From JACMLD01 sp039916305 (GTDB lineage: Bacteria; Bacteroidota; Bacteroidia; Chitinophagales; Chitinophagaceae), in NCBI GenBank assembly GCA_039916305.1, contig JBDSLR010000025.1:1-64000 (forward strand): 64,000 bases of DNA, written 5' to 3'. This document shows, piece after piece, positions 17,722 through 25,604 of this stretch; within the stretch, counting starts at the first letter, position 1, and each line of letters starts with the position of its first letter. The position numbers and the translations under genes were made by a program. The notes below the pieces were generated by a model. It was not told where the DNA came from, did no database searches, and saw nothing but the letters and a program-made list of their open reading frames with translations.

Positions 17722-18255
17722 TTATATTCCCAATCCCCCAAACTCAATCCCCTTCGTTCCCTCAAGCACTTCCCGTAATCCTACTTTATAATAGTTCTGT
17801 GTTGTCTGCTCTTTTTCATGCCCCATCATTTTAGAAAGGATTGGCCGGTCAGTTCCATACCGAATCCACATTTGCGCATTCGTATGCCTGCCTGTTTTGT
17901 TGCTTAGCGGCCGTACGATATTTGCTCTCTTTGCCAGCAGCTTTAAATTGCGATTATATACCTGCACTTCTATAAAAACAGTTTTCTTAAATAGCATAGG
18001 GTTATTTGGATCATTATCCCTGTAACGTTCAATAATTTCTTTCGCATAAGGGAATTTGAAAAGCGGGACGATGGTCGGATTATCATTTTTATCTCTTTCG
18101 GAAATGATGTACTGACCGTGTTCTACATCGGTATGGACTTGAACTTTCCGCAGAATCTGCAGGTCATTGTAATAAAAGCCGGTATAGACCTGAAATAGAA
18201 AAAGGTCCCGGTCACGTTCAAGACTCTCATCTTTTTTTATCAAACTGCAACTCAA
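17722..18255 (-). pseudogene. Tyrosine recombinase/integrase, C-terminal catalytic part only
   Basis: The catalytic half of a phage-integrase-type recombinase, 177 residues. RDRDLFLFQVYTGFYYNDLQ starts the domain (the Arg I position carries Tyr, as is often the case in Bacteroidota integrases), GRHTNAQMWIRYG is the HxxR-type box in altered form and MMGHEKEQTTQNYYKV holds His and the nucleophile Tyr. The N-terminal SAM-like domain is absent: the sequence turns unrelated at about 18245, where a second truncated gene begins on the other strand. The only starts left are non-ATG (TTG at 18255). An att-like sequence lies directly after the stop. Confidence 0.75.
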
Positions 18256-18258
18256 GAA

Positions 18259-18699
18259 ATGGCTAATACATTGGTCCGTGAATGGCTGAAACGAAGTAAC
18301 AGGAACTGGACAAGTTTCAAAAGTCAGGATATAAGACCTGTGTTTAATAATATTTCGGCATTAATTGAAGTGGTGAAATACGGGAGTAAAATATTTACTG
18401 AACCGGACCTGAAAAAAAAGGGGAAAGATAAAGGGAAAGCAAAAATTTATGTTGCTGCTTTGAATAATATCTTCACTGCAATGAAAGGGCTAAGGATTTT
18501 TGAAAGGTTTGGTTTTGACTTGCCCCCACAGACCAAAACGGCCCCGGCGGTTGTTGTCCAGGATTATTGTGAATGGCTTTTTCATCCTGATTACTATGAT
18601 TGGCTAAACTTAGAAAATGGGCATCCCTTAACAGATTATCACCCGCCAAAAGAACTGTTGAGTTTATTAGAAAACAGTTTGGATATTGAATTAGAATAA
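18259..18699 (+). pseudogene. Replication/mobilization-type protein, C-terminal fragment
   Basis: A 146-codon frame whose sequence (EWLKRSNRNWTSFKSQDIRP, KIYVAALNNIFTAMKGLRIF, ERFGFDLPPQ and the end HPDYYDWLNLENG) resembles, from memory, the C-terminus of replication-initiation-type proteins of Bacteroidota plasmids and mobile elements. I could not verify this. It probably lost its N-terminus: the frame is open upstream to 18199 but the bases before 18240 belong to the integrase fragment of the opposite strand. The two fragments meet 5' end to 5' end within a few bases. Confidence 0.5.
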
Positions 18700-18833
18700 A
18701 ATAATCCAGTTAATACAGGCAGACCTATCAATTTTGAGTAACTGTTAAAAGTGCTGAATGGCAGGTTAAATAGTATACCTTACACACTTGCTAAATCGGT
18801 GGTGTAATTCATACATCGCCTTAAATTCTTTTT

Positions 18834-19175
18834 ATGAAATACATTCTAGTTTTATTTGCCGCACTGTTATTGAATCATACTGTTACCATTGCCCAAGCCA
18901 CCCCGCCTGCTCACAAGATGAAGCATGAGAAAATGAGCGGAGACAAAAAAGATTGCGTAATGATGAAGGATGGTAAAATGATGATGAGAAAAGATGGTAA
19001 AATGAGTGAAATGGACCAAGACATGACCATGAAAGATGGTACTGTTTGTATGAAGGACGGTACCTGTAAAATGAAAAACGGGAAGACGATGAAGATGAAA
19101 GATGGCGAAACGTGCGATATGGATGGTCACATGAGCAAGATGTCAATGCATAAGAAGGGGAAGATGAAAATGTAA
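18834..19175 (+). CDS. Exported Met/Lys-rich repeat protein (DUF6799-type)
   Basis: A 113-residue protein with a signal peptide (MKYILVLFAALLLNHTVTIA, cut near AQA). The mature part is built almost only from Met, Lys, Asp and Gly in short repeats of the form MKDGK or MRKDGK, KDGTVCMKDGTCKMKNGKT, plus four Cys and a few His residues. The pattern matches what is called DUF6799 in Bacteroidota, to my knowledge of unknown function. The Met, His and Cys content suggests binding of copper or another soft metal in the periplasm, but this is inference. A hairpin with a T-run follows 36 bases later, so the gene is transcribed alone. Confidence 0.8.
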   Translation: MKYILVLFAALLLNHTVTIAQATPPAHKMKHEKMSGDKKDCVMMKDGKMMMRKDGKMSEMDQDMTMKDGTVCMKDGTCKMKNGKTMKMKDGETCDMDGHMSKMSMHKKGKMKM

Positions 19176-19210
19176 TGCTTGTCCAGAAACGTATGTTTTT
19201 CTTAAAAGGG

Positions 19211-19243
19211 AGGCTGACTCAAAAGTATGAGCTAGCCTTTTTT
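19211..19243 (+). terminator. Rho-independent terminator after the Met/Lys-rich gene
   Basis: AGGCTGACTCA, six bases, TGAGCTAGCCT, then TTTTTT. The stem has two mismatches near the centre. It lies 36 bases after the stop codon at 19175. Confidence 0.6.
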
Positions 19244-19382
19244 CATTTATTAGTTTTCTTATTGGCGCCATATTTTGCAAACCAGAATAAAGGGAGGGTC
19301 TAAAACGAAGAAGTGTCGGAAATGTGTCGGAGAGGCCAAATAAAAAGAGGTTACAATATATGTAACCTCTTGATAATCAATG

Positions 19383-19456
19383 CTCCCCCTTCTGGACTTG
19401 AACCAGAGACCCTCTGATTAACAGTCAGATGCTCTAACCAACTGAGCTAAGGAGGA
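19383..19456 (-). tRNA. tRNA-Asn (anticodon GTT)
   Basis: The 74-base minus-strand sequence folds as a standard tRNA: acceptor TCCTCCT pairs with AGGGGGA, the D arm is AGCTCAGTTGGTTAGAGC, the anticodon stem-loop is CTGACTGTTAATCAG with anticodon GTT, and the T arm contains GGTTCAAGTCC. The CCA end is not encoded. It is a normal chromosomal tRNA gene. Confidence 0.95.
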
Positions 19457-19703
19457 ATTTGATTTGGAGATTGCTGATTAAATGATTTTTTGATTTGATC
19501 GCCAGCCACTTACGCAGTAGCAGCAAATTCCCAAATCCCGCCTTCTCAAAATCATACAATCCCTAAACGGGGAGCAAAAATAAGCTTTTTTGGTTTCCAA
19601 CAAAGTCAAATTTCAATTTATTATTGGCTCCTGGCAGAAATCTTGTGCCGGCAACATTTTTTAGCCCTTGCTGTTAATATAGCCATCACCAAATATTGAT
19701 ACC

Positions 19704-20600
19704 ATGCCGCTTCCCAAAACCATTACTATTGCCGGTTATAGCACTCACCCCTTTACCGTAAACCGGCTGGGTTACGGTACCATGCGACTGACCGGTGAAC
19801 ATATCTACGGTGAACCGGCCGACCGGCCCGGTGCATTGGAAATACTCAAGGCTGCAGTAAACAACGGCGTTCATTTCCTGGATACGGCCGATTATTATGG
19901 GGATGACGTGACCAACCGTCTCATTGCAGAAGCCCTGCATCCTTACCCAAAAGATCTGGTTATTTGCACTAAAGTTGGCGCTACCCGGAAGCCTGATAAA
20001 AGCTGGGTAGCCTATAATAGTCCCAAGAACCTTCGCGCCAGCATAAACAATAATTTACGCACGCTAAAACTGGAACAAATAAGCCTGGTGCATTTCAGGG
20101 TCATGGAAACAGATGCTAACGCTGTGGCCAGCATTCCTTTTGCAGCGTCGATGGATGCGATGTTTGAACTGCAGCGGGAGGGCAAGATTTTGCATCTCGG
20201 GGTCAGCAATGTAAGCCGGGCGGAATTGGAAATTGCCATGAACATGGGACCGATTGCCACCGTGGAAAATATGTACGGACATGGTCAGCGTACTACCGCC
20301 GTATCCGCCTACGGCGAAAACCGTGGTGGCGAAGAAGTGCTGGACATCTGCGAAGAACATGGCATTCCCCTAATTCCTTATTTTTCGCTGGTTACCTCCA
20401 TGCCCAAAAAGGACGACCGAATCAGTTTCATCGCCCAGAAATACAATGCTACTAATGCGCAGATTAATATTGCCTGGCTGCTCCATCGTTCACCATGGAT
20501 CTTGCCAATTCCCGGCACTTCTAAAATGAATCATTTCCTGCAAAATATGGCAGCGGCAGCTATTCCCCTGACAGCAGAAGACATGGCGTTTTTAGGATAA
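19704..20600 (+). CDS. Aldo/keto reductase
   Basis: A 298-residue NADPH-dependent oxidoreductase of the AKR superfamily that reduces or oxidises carbonyl compounds; substrate unknown. The TIM-barrel signatures are present: NRLGYGTMRLTG at the first strand, FLDTADYYG with catalytic Asp and Tyr, ICTKVGA with catalytic Lys, and SLVHFRV with the fourth residue, His. HLGVSNVSRAE and LPIPGTSKMNHFLQN are the usual cofactor-binding segments near the end. No signal peptide, so it acts in the cytoplasm. The start ATG lies 247 bases downstream of the divergent tRNA-Asn gene, and the gene stands alone. Confidence 0.9.
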   Translation: MPLPKTITIAGYSTHPFTVNRLGYGTMRLTGEHIYGEPADRPGALEILKAAVNNGVHFLDTADYYGDDVTNRLIAEALHPYPKDLVICTKVGATRKPDKSWVAYNSPKNLRASINNNLRTLKLEQISLVHFRVMETDANAVASIPFAASMDAMFELQREGKILHLGVSNVSRAELEIAMNMGPIATVENMYGHGQRTTAVSAYGENRGGEEVLDICEEHGIPLIPYFSLVTSMPKKDDRISFIAQKYNATNAQINIAWLLHRSPWILPIPGTSKMNHFLQNMAAAAIPLTAEDMAFLG

Positions 20601-20776
20601 CATTCGCTTTGAATGGTTTCACGCAGCGGTTGGGCGGGGCGACGGACACGGCATATTTTTCACTCAAAGAAGCAAAGAGACATAAGAGAAAAGGAGTAAA
20701 AAACCTTCCGCTCTCCGATGTATTCGCTTGAACAAATAGAATTAAAAAATCAAAAAGTTGAATATAATTAAGGTGC

Positions 20777-21402
20777 TACCCATTCTTGCATAAGGCGCCT
20801 CAGCCAGTTCGGCTCCGGCGGTAGCCTGACTGCGGAGCAGAGAGGCAGGTACCGCCTTCATATATCTGAACTTCGATAAAGACCTAGTTGCCCTGGCTAA
20901 GACTACATATCCCTCCTTTGTCGGGACGACAAGCCAGATGGTTGGGGTTATGAACATTGGTAAATTAAAAAGGGAATGCGATACATAGTATTGAACCTTG
21001 CGCCTCCACCCTGTCTGCTGGAAAAACGGAATTTAAGAAATTAGTGCGTTGAATTTTATTACGCTGATACCAGTTCTTGCATAAGGCGCCTCAGCCGGTT
21101 AGGTTCCGGCGGTAGGCGGACTGCGGAGCAGAGAAGCGGGTGGAGCGCCGTTGCAACAAACGAGGCCCCCACGGCCTGAGTGGAAATCATCAAATGAAAA
21201 CTGGTCGCAACTTCACGCGAAGAATTCAAATTAGAAGAAAAATAGTTGAAGTCTTGCAAGAACGAAGGCCCACGGCCTGAGTGGAAATCGTCAAAAGAAT
21301 TAGTCCCAACTTCACAAAAAGAATTCAATTAGAAGAAAAGTAGTTAGAGCACCCTTGCAAGAACGAGGTTCCGCGTCCCGAGTGGAAACCGTCAAAAGAA
21401 TC
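20777..21402. repeat. Intergenic repeat cluster: a 74-bp direct repeat and a 100-bp tandem array
   Basis: The 800-base gap between the aldo/keto reductase and the Rieske gene has no gene but is full of repeats. A 74-base unit, including CTTGCATAAGGCGCCTCAGC and CTGCGGAGCAGAGA, occurs at 20777-20850 and 21068-21141 with about ten differences. Directly after the second copy a tandem array starts: 21151-21253, 21254-21354 and a partial unit 21355-21402, each beginning TTGCAA and containing GAGTGGAAA and, in the two full units, CAACTTCAC and AGAATTCAA. Function unknown. It may be a REP-like or mobile repeat family. Confidence 0.65.
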
Positions 21403-21403
21403 T

Positions 21404-21736
21404 TTATAAGGATACATATACGCCGTTTTCCCTCATCTCCACCGGCCAGGTCTTCAAATAATATCCTTCACCAGTAGTATTGCGCCCATTTTTTAAACTG
21501 AATTTATACCTGTGAATAGGGCAGACAATATTGCCCAGTGCATCTAGATAGCCATCGGCCATAATACCACTGGCATGCGGACATTTATATGCAAATGCAT
21601 ACAGTTGCTCCTGGTAGCGGCCAATACAAATTTTTTTATCGTTTACTGTTACCACGGCCACGTTGTTAGCAGCAAAATGTAATTCCTGCATGGATTCTGC
21701 AATTTTATGCCATGGTTGTATACCGGGAGACGACAT
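21404..21736 (-). CDS. Rieske [2Fe-2S] domain protein
   Basis: A 110-residue single-domain Rieske ferredoxin. The cluster is bound by two Cys and two His: CPHAS (Cys52, His54) and CPIHRYKF (Cys72, His75). Before it come HFAANNVAVVTVNDKKICIG, typical of the first strands in this family, and after it LKTWPVEMRENGVYVSL ends the domain. It is soluble and cytoplasmic. Such stand-alone Rieske proteins pass electrons in dioxygenase or nitrite reductase systems, but no partner enzyme lies nearby. The gene follows the repeat cluster on the minus strand with its own start at 21736. Confidence 0.88.
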   Translation of the reverse strand: MSSPGIQPWHKIAESMQELHFAANNVAVVTVNDKKICIGRYQEQLYAFAYKCPHASGIMADGYLDALGNIVCPIHRYKFSLKNGRNTTGEGYYLKTWPVEMRENGVYVSL

Positions 21737-22051
21737 CAGCTAACAAATGTTGAACTGTCAAGGAGAACCACTTTTTGCACAAGGATTTTAAAACAGGAAG
21801 CGCTCATTAAAGAACCAATGTCTTTCACCACAGTAGCACAAAAGCTAAATAGCGAACCACCCCGAAAACGCGATGTTAAGAGCCATTTCAGCTTCCCTTC
21901 TCCATTTGGAGAAGGTGGCCGAAGGCAGGATGAGGCCGTTTTAGGGTCGCTTTTTTTGTTTCTTTTTTGGCGAAGCAAAAAAGAAAAAGGGTGTGTAAAG
22001 ATGGAAGAATTATTCATTTATCAGGTAATCGCTGTTATGCCGTAATATCGC
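21737..22051. other. Intergenic stretch with REP-like palindrome
   Basis: About 315 bases without a gene. It holds a pyrimidine/purine palindrome CCCTTCTCCATTTGGAGAAGG near 21895-21915 followed by GCCGAAGGCAGGATGAGG, similar in style to the two repeats at 23.7 kb, and a TTTTTTGTTT/AAAAAAGAAAA stretch around 21950-21990. It is probably a dispersed genome repeat. Confidence 0.4.
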
Positions 22052-23242
22052 TCAATACAAAAATTCTGTTTTGTATGGATAACGGATCTGGTATTGCACC
22101 CTTACTTTGTGCAGAATGGTAGCCCGCAGTTCAGCAAAATTTCTTTTTTCAATGGCGGATACAAAGACCGCGTTGCCCAGCAATTCATTCTCCCAGCGGT
22201 GTTTCAGCTCATCCAGTATCTGCTGTTTCACTTCTTCTTCCAGCCAGGGATCAAAATGGTTTTTTTCAAACAGGTCCATTTTATTGAAGATGGTAATTAC
22301 GGGCTTGTCCTGCGCTTTCAGATCCTGGAGGGTTTTGTTTACCACGGCAATATGGTCTTCGTGTTGGGCATGACTCATATCCACCACATGCAGCAATATA
22401 TCAGCTTCCCTTACTTCATCCAGCGTACTTTTAAAACTTTCTACCAGGTGGTGCGGTAGCTTTCGGATAAACCCTACGGTATCGCTCAACAAAAAAGGAA
22501 TGTTTTCAAACACCACTTTACGGGTAGTTGTATCCAGGGTGGCAAAGAGTTTATTTTCTGCAAAAACATCGCTCTTACTCAGCACATTCATAATGGTGCT
22601 TTTGCCTACATTGGTATATCCCACCAGCGCTACGCGAATGAATTCGCCGCGGTCTTTGCGCTGGGTAAAAGATTGTTTGTCTATCTCCAGCAGCCGTTTG
22701 CGCAGCAGCGAAATTTTATCTTTTACAATACGCCTGTCCGTTTCAATTTCTGTTTCACCCGGTCCGCGGCTGCCGATACCACCTCCCTGTCTTTCAAGGT
22801 GTTTCCACATACCTTTTAAGCGGGGTAACAGGTACTGGTATTGCGCCAGTTCTACCTGGGTTTTTGCCTGCGCGGTTTTTGCCCTGCGGGCGAAGATGTC
22901 AAGGATAAGATCGGAACGGTCAATGGTAACCGTGCCCAGCTCTTTTTCAATATTCTGGATTTGCGACCCACTGAGTTCATCGTCAAAAATAACCAGCTGC
23001 ACGTCGCGGTTCTCCACGTATTTTTTTATTTCTTCCAGCTTGCCCTTGCCCACAAAAGTGCGGCTGTCTGGCTGTACCAGTTTCTGGGTAAAGCGTTTAA
23101 CGGCCATGGCGCCGGCAGTTTCAGCCAGGAAAGCCAGTTCATCCAGGTACTCATGCGCCTGTTGGTCCGTCTGGTCTTTATTTATCACACCCACCAGTAC
23201 GGTCCTTACATCGTTTTGTATAATATTCTTTTTGTCGAGCAC
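22052..23242 (-). CDS. hflX: GTPase HflX
   Basis: A 396-residue ribosome-associated GTPase that splits stalled 70S or 100S ribosomes in stress. The N-terminal HflX domain contains SRTFVGKGKLEEI and the nucleotide-binding glycine loop GGGIGSRGPGETEIETDRR (153-171). The G domain has the P-loop GYTNVGKST (208-216), the switch-II motif DTVGFI, NKMD for base recognition and VSAIEK at the end. It is complete and conserved in architecture, with no neighbour on its strand. No ribosome-binding sequence is apparent, as usual in this phylum. Confidence 0.95.
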   Translation of the reverse strand: MLDKKNIIQNDVRTVLVGVINKDQTDQQAHEYLDELAFLAETAGAMAVKRFTQKLVQPDSRTFVGKGKLEEIKKYVENRDVQLVIFDDELSGSQIQNIEKELGTVTIDRSDLILDIFARRAKTAQAKTQVELAQYQYLLPRLKGMWKHLERQGGGIGSRGPGETEIETDRRIVKDKISLLRKRLLEIDKQSFTQRKDRGEFIRVALVGYTNVGKSTIMNVLSKSDVFAENKLFATLDTTTRKVVFENIPFLLSDTVGFIRKLPHHLVESFKSTLDEVREADILLHVVDMSHAQHEDHIAVVNKTLQDLKAQDKPVITIFNKMDLFEKNHFDPWLEEEVKQQILDELKHRWENELLGNAVFVSAIEKRNFAELRATILHKVRVQYQIRYPYKTEFLY

Positions 23243-23589
23243 TAAGCGTAAATTTTTTAGAGGGCAAAGGTAACGAAGCTTTTATACCCCCAACCTCTAA
23301 AAGGTGGTATTTAATATCCTTATTCAACGTTTTCGGCTCAGGCCGCCGAAATGTTGTCATCAAAATAAAGGGACACGAACAAACGTGGTTATTGCCAAAC
23401 GTCAGATCAAGTTAGTGAACCCCGGCACTGGCGCAAGTGTTCCCGAAGCCAGAATTGTTTGTTGAAACCACATCATCTTCTGCGGGACTGCTTGTGCCTG
23501 CCGGGCACAAGAACGCCATTACACAAAGCCGGGCTGCATTCTTGCGCCAGCGTTCGCTGCCTGCAAAGCACAAGACATCCTTACAACAC

Positions 23590-23617
23590 AAAAGCAAACT
23601 CCGGAGAATTTGCTTTT
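23590..23617. terminator. Hairpin in the hflX / beta-barrel gap
   Basis: AAAAGCAAA, ten bases with TCCGGA in the loop, TTTGCTTTT, followed by ATCTTAT. A nine-base-pair stem with T-rich flank on either strand. It may end transcripts of the minus-strand beta-barrel gene (stop 23775), but the two REP-like repeats lie between. The 530-base region 23243-23774 otherwise has no gene; GC-rich stretches at 23400-23560 carry small inverted repeats. Confidence 0.35.
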
Positions 23618-23681
23618 ATCTTATATTAAAAGTTGTGTATGTTTTATCGTTATCCCTGAAAAGCTGGCTTTGTGTGTAGGT

Positions 23682-23768
23682 GCCCTTCCCCTTTTGGGGG
23701 AAGTTGGATGGGGGCCGGGGCTGCGTGTTGGCGCTTTCCCTTTTGAAGGAAGTTGGATGGGGGCCGGG
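23682..23768. repeat. Two copies of a G-rich palindromic repeat
   Basis: CCCTTCCCCTTTTGGGGGAA at 23683-23702 and CTTTCCCTTTTGAAGGAAG (23734-23752), each followed by TTGGATGGGGGCCGGG. Each forms a short hairpin. They sit directly behind the stop of the beta-barrel gene and may take part in its 3' end. Similar elements are common in intergenic DNA of this group; that statement is from memory. Confidence 0.55.
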
Positions 23769-23774
23769 TGAGGC

Positions 23775-24515
23775 CTACAACCCACTAAATGTAAGCCCGA
23801 TACTATAAGGGTGTACATTGGGTCCGCGGCCATCTTTTATAAACCCGGTAATCTGGTACTGGCCGTATAAACTTACATGGCCGTAGCCTATTCTTGCTGT
23901 ACCAGCCAGGCGCGTACCGCTAAAGAAATTTTTAGATTTGTCTTTCCGGGTATAGCTGTTTATGGTACTGCCGGCAGAGTTAACCAGTGTTTTACCGCGG
24001 GTATGCACATCGAGTAAAGCGCCCAGTTTAACGCCCAGTGCTATTTTCCAGCTGGCGTCGCTATTTTCGGGGATGGTAATAAACCGCAGTTCCACGGGTA
24101 CTTCAAAATAAGTAGATACCAGTTTAAATTTTTTGAAATGCGTGGTATCTGCACGGTTGGTGAAAGGAAGTGTATTGGTTTGCGCAATAATATTAGGTTC
24201 CGTTTTATCAAACTTGATGCCGCTGCTACCAATGCCCACACCCAATGCTGCACTGAAACGGGGATCCGATTTGAAAGGGAAATCCATCATCAGGTAAAAA
24301 TTCAGGCTGCGCGAAAAACCAGTGGTTTTGATGCTATCAGGCCTGCCTGCCCATCCATCATAACCAACCTGTACCATAAAATGGTCATTGGCCCTGTTAT
24401 TCAGGTTTACTTTGCTCCAGTCTTTTTTCTTCTTTTTGCCTGTTGAATCCGTTTGTGCACTGGCGGTAGCTGCAAATAATACGGCAGCGGTAAACAATAA
24501 CGCAATTTGTTTCAT
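23775..24515 (-). CDS. Outer-membrane beta-barrel protein (porin family)
   Basis: A 246-residue protein with a signal peptide (MKQIALLFTAAVLFAATASA) and a Lys-rich linker KKKKKDW. The mature part shows alternating strands such as HFMVQVGYDGW, SLNFYLMMDFPF, FSAALGVGIGSSGI, STYFEVPVELRFI, WKIALGVKLGALLDV and VSLYGQYQITGFI, ending in a C-terminal strand YSIGLTFSGL with an aromatic near the end, as expected for an outer-membrane barrel of about eight to ten strands. Family PF13568-like; ligand unknown. A -7 promoter element TACATTTG lies just upstream (24533-24540). The gene stands alone and is followed by two G-rich palindromes. Confidence 0.75.
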   Translation of the reverse strand: MKQIALLFTAAVLFAATASAQTDSTGKKKKKDWSKVNLNNRANDHFMVQVGYDGWAGRPDSIKTTGFSRSLNFYLMMDFPFKSDPRFSAALGVGIGSSGIKFDKTEPNIIAQTNTLPFTNRADTTHFKKFKLVSTYFEVPVELRFITIPENSDASWKIALGVKLGALLDVHTRGKTLVNSAGSTINSYTRKDKSKNFFSGTRLAGTARIGYGHVSLYGQYQITGFIKDGRGPNVHPYSIGLTFSGL

Positions 24516-24532
24516 AATACAGTTGTGAAAAG

Positions 24533-24540
24533 CAAATGTA
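24533..24540 (-). promoter_or_regulatory. -7 promoter element of the beta-barrel gene
   Basis: TACATTTG on the minus strand, a match to the Bacteroidota -7 form TAnnTTTG, 18-25 bases before the start codon at 24515. No clear -33 TTG was found at standard spacing, so this is tentative. Confidence 0.4.
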
Positions 24541-24624
24541 TCTTGCTTGTAAGTAATGACCGGTTGAAAATTGTTAAATCTTGTAAAAAACTAAGCCCCG
24601 GTGGTTACCGGGACTTAGTTCAAG

Positions 24625-24698
24625 TGGACCCTGTAGGGCACGATCCTACGACCCCCTGATTATGAGTCAGGTGCTCTAACCAGCTGAGCTAAGGGTCC
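24625..24698 (-). tRNA. tRNA with anticodon CAT (elongator Met or Ile2)
   Basis: The 74-base minus-strand sequence folds as a tRNA: acceptor GGACCCT/AGGGTCC, D arm AGCTCAGCTGGTTAGAGC, anticodon stem-loop CCTGACTCATAATCAGG with anticodon CAT and T arm GTAGGATCGTGCCCTAC. It lacks initiator features such as the unpaired first acceptor pair, so it is elongator Met or the lysidine-type tRNA-Ile; sequence alone does not decide. The T loop is ATCGTGC in place of the usual TTCxAxx, with A at 54 and T at 58. CCA is not encoded. Confidence 0.9.
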
Positions 24699-24949
24699 AG
24701 CTTTTTTGTAAAGCGGTGCAAAAATAGAAAAAATTGCCGCAATAAGGCCAGGAAAATTAATTGATTTCAGATTTTTATTTCAATGCCACCTCAACCCTGT
24801 TTGAAAAACGAGTCATACCAGTTCACCATCCGGCCGTATCGCACTTATTCCGCGGCTGCTATCTTCACCGTCCACTTATATTGAATTAAGCAAATTGTGC
24901 AATTGATTTTTTATCAGCCCAAAGCAGCATTGCCCCGCTTTTTTTTGTT

Positions 24950-24978
24950 TATACACAATAGTTGGTACATTGTGTATA
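24950..24978. promoter_or_regulatory. Palindrome upstream of the ECF sigma gene
   Basis: TATACACAAT, nine bases, ATTGTGTATA, an exact inverted repeat with 10-base arms, ending 35 bases before the sigma gene's ATG. A further half-site ATTGTGT follows at 24985, 16 bases after the equivalent position of the second arm. It is a likely operator for a regulator of the sigma gene. The rest of the 315-base gap from 24699 shows no gene. Confidence 0.5.
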
Positions 24979-25013
24979 GATTACATTGTGTTTTTTGAAT
25001 AAAGAGTTGCCTG

Positions 25014-25604
25014 ATGATTGCCGCCGCCAAAGTAAAATATTTGCAGGAGCAGATTGCCCGTAATGACGATTCATTTGCTTATAAAGAGCTGTTTGTATCG
25101 TTCTATAATCCCCTGCTGCGCTTTGCGGTCACCCTGGTAAAATCGAAAGAACAAGCCGAGGAAGTTGTGTCTGATGTATTTATCAATATCTGGGAGAAGA
25201 GAAAACGCATCAACAGCATCGGCAATTTAAAAGTCTATCTCTTTATCGCCGTTAAAAACACGGCGCTCAATTACCTCAGCCGCCAGAATAAAAACCTCAC
25301 GGATAATGTAGATGATGCCGGCATAGAATTTAAAAGTATCTATTTTGACCCCGAACAGCTGATGGTCACCGCCGAAATGGTGGCCCGCATAAAAGCCGCC
25401 ATAGAGCTATTGCCCCCCAAATGCAAACTGATCTTTAAACTCATTAAAGAAGAAGAATTGAAATACCGCGATGTGGCAGAAATACTGGGTGTTTCTGTAA
25501 AAACGGTAGAAAGCCAGATCACCATCGCCCTTAAAAAAATAGGCACCGCCATCAATTTTGACATGAGCAAAGCCATCGCGGCTCCTTCTGGTGTACCTAA
25601 ATAA
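25014..25604 (+). CDS. RNA polymerase sigma-70 factor, ECF subfamily
   Basis: A 196-residue extracytoplasmic-function sigma factor. Region 2 is YNPLLRFAVTLVKSKEQAEE followed by VVSDVFINIWEKRKRI and NLKVYLFIAVKNTALNYLSR; region 4 is LPPKCKLIFKLIKEEELKYR followed by DVAEILGVSVKTVESQITIA, the helix-turn-helix. Length and style fit the FecI-like ECFs that Bacteroidota use to control SusC/SusD loci. The gene is followed by a FecR-type anti-sigma gene after 404 bases and then by SusC/SusD, so it should be released by the sugar signal sensed at SusC and drive the locus. Confidence 0.92.
   Translation: MIAAAKVKYLQEQIARNDDSFAYKELFVSFYNPLLRFAVTLVKSKEQAEEVVSDVFINIWEKRKRINSIGNLKVYLFIAVKNTALNYLSRQNKNLTDNVDDAGIEFKSIYFDPEQLMVTAEMVARIKAAIELLPPKCKLIFKLIKEEELKYRDVAEILGVSVKTVESQITIALKKIGTAINFDMSKAIAAPSGVPK

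Noticed and set aside
18834..19175. Long minus-strand frames opposite the Met/Lys-rich gene (18867-19146)
   Set aside because: They mirror the ATG/AAG-rich repeats, giving His/Ser/Phe-rich strings with no start context; the plus-strand frame has a signal peptide and a terminator.
20742..20957. 71-codon minus-strand frame in the repeat cluster
   Set aside because: It runs through the 74-bp repeat and has no protein-like character outside it.
21151..21402. Tandem repeats considered as a CRISPR array
   Set aside because: Units are about 100 bases long and similar over their whole length; there are no short identical repeats with variable spacers and no cas genes.
22500..23273. 257-codon plus-strand frame opposite hflX
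   Set aside because: It is a Ser-rich antisense shadow of a fully conserved GTPase gene, with no independent support.
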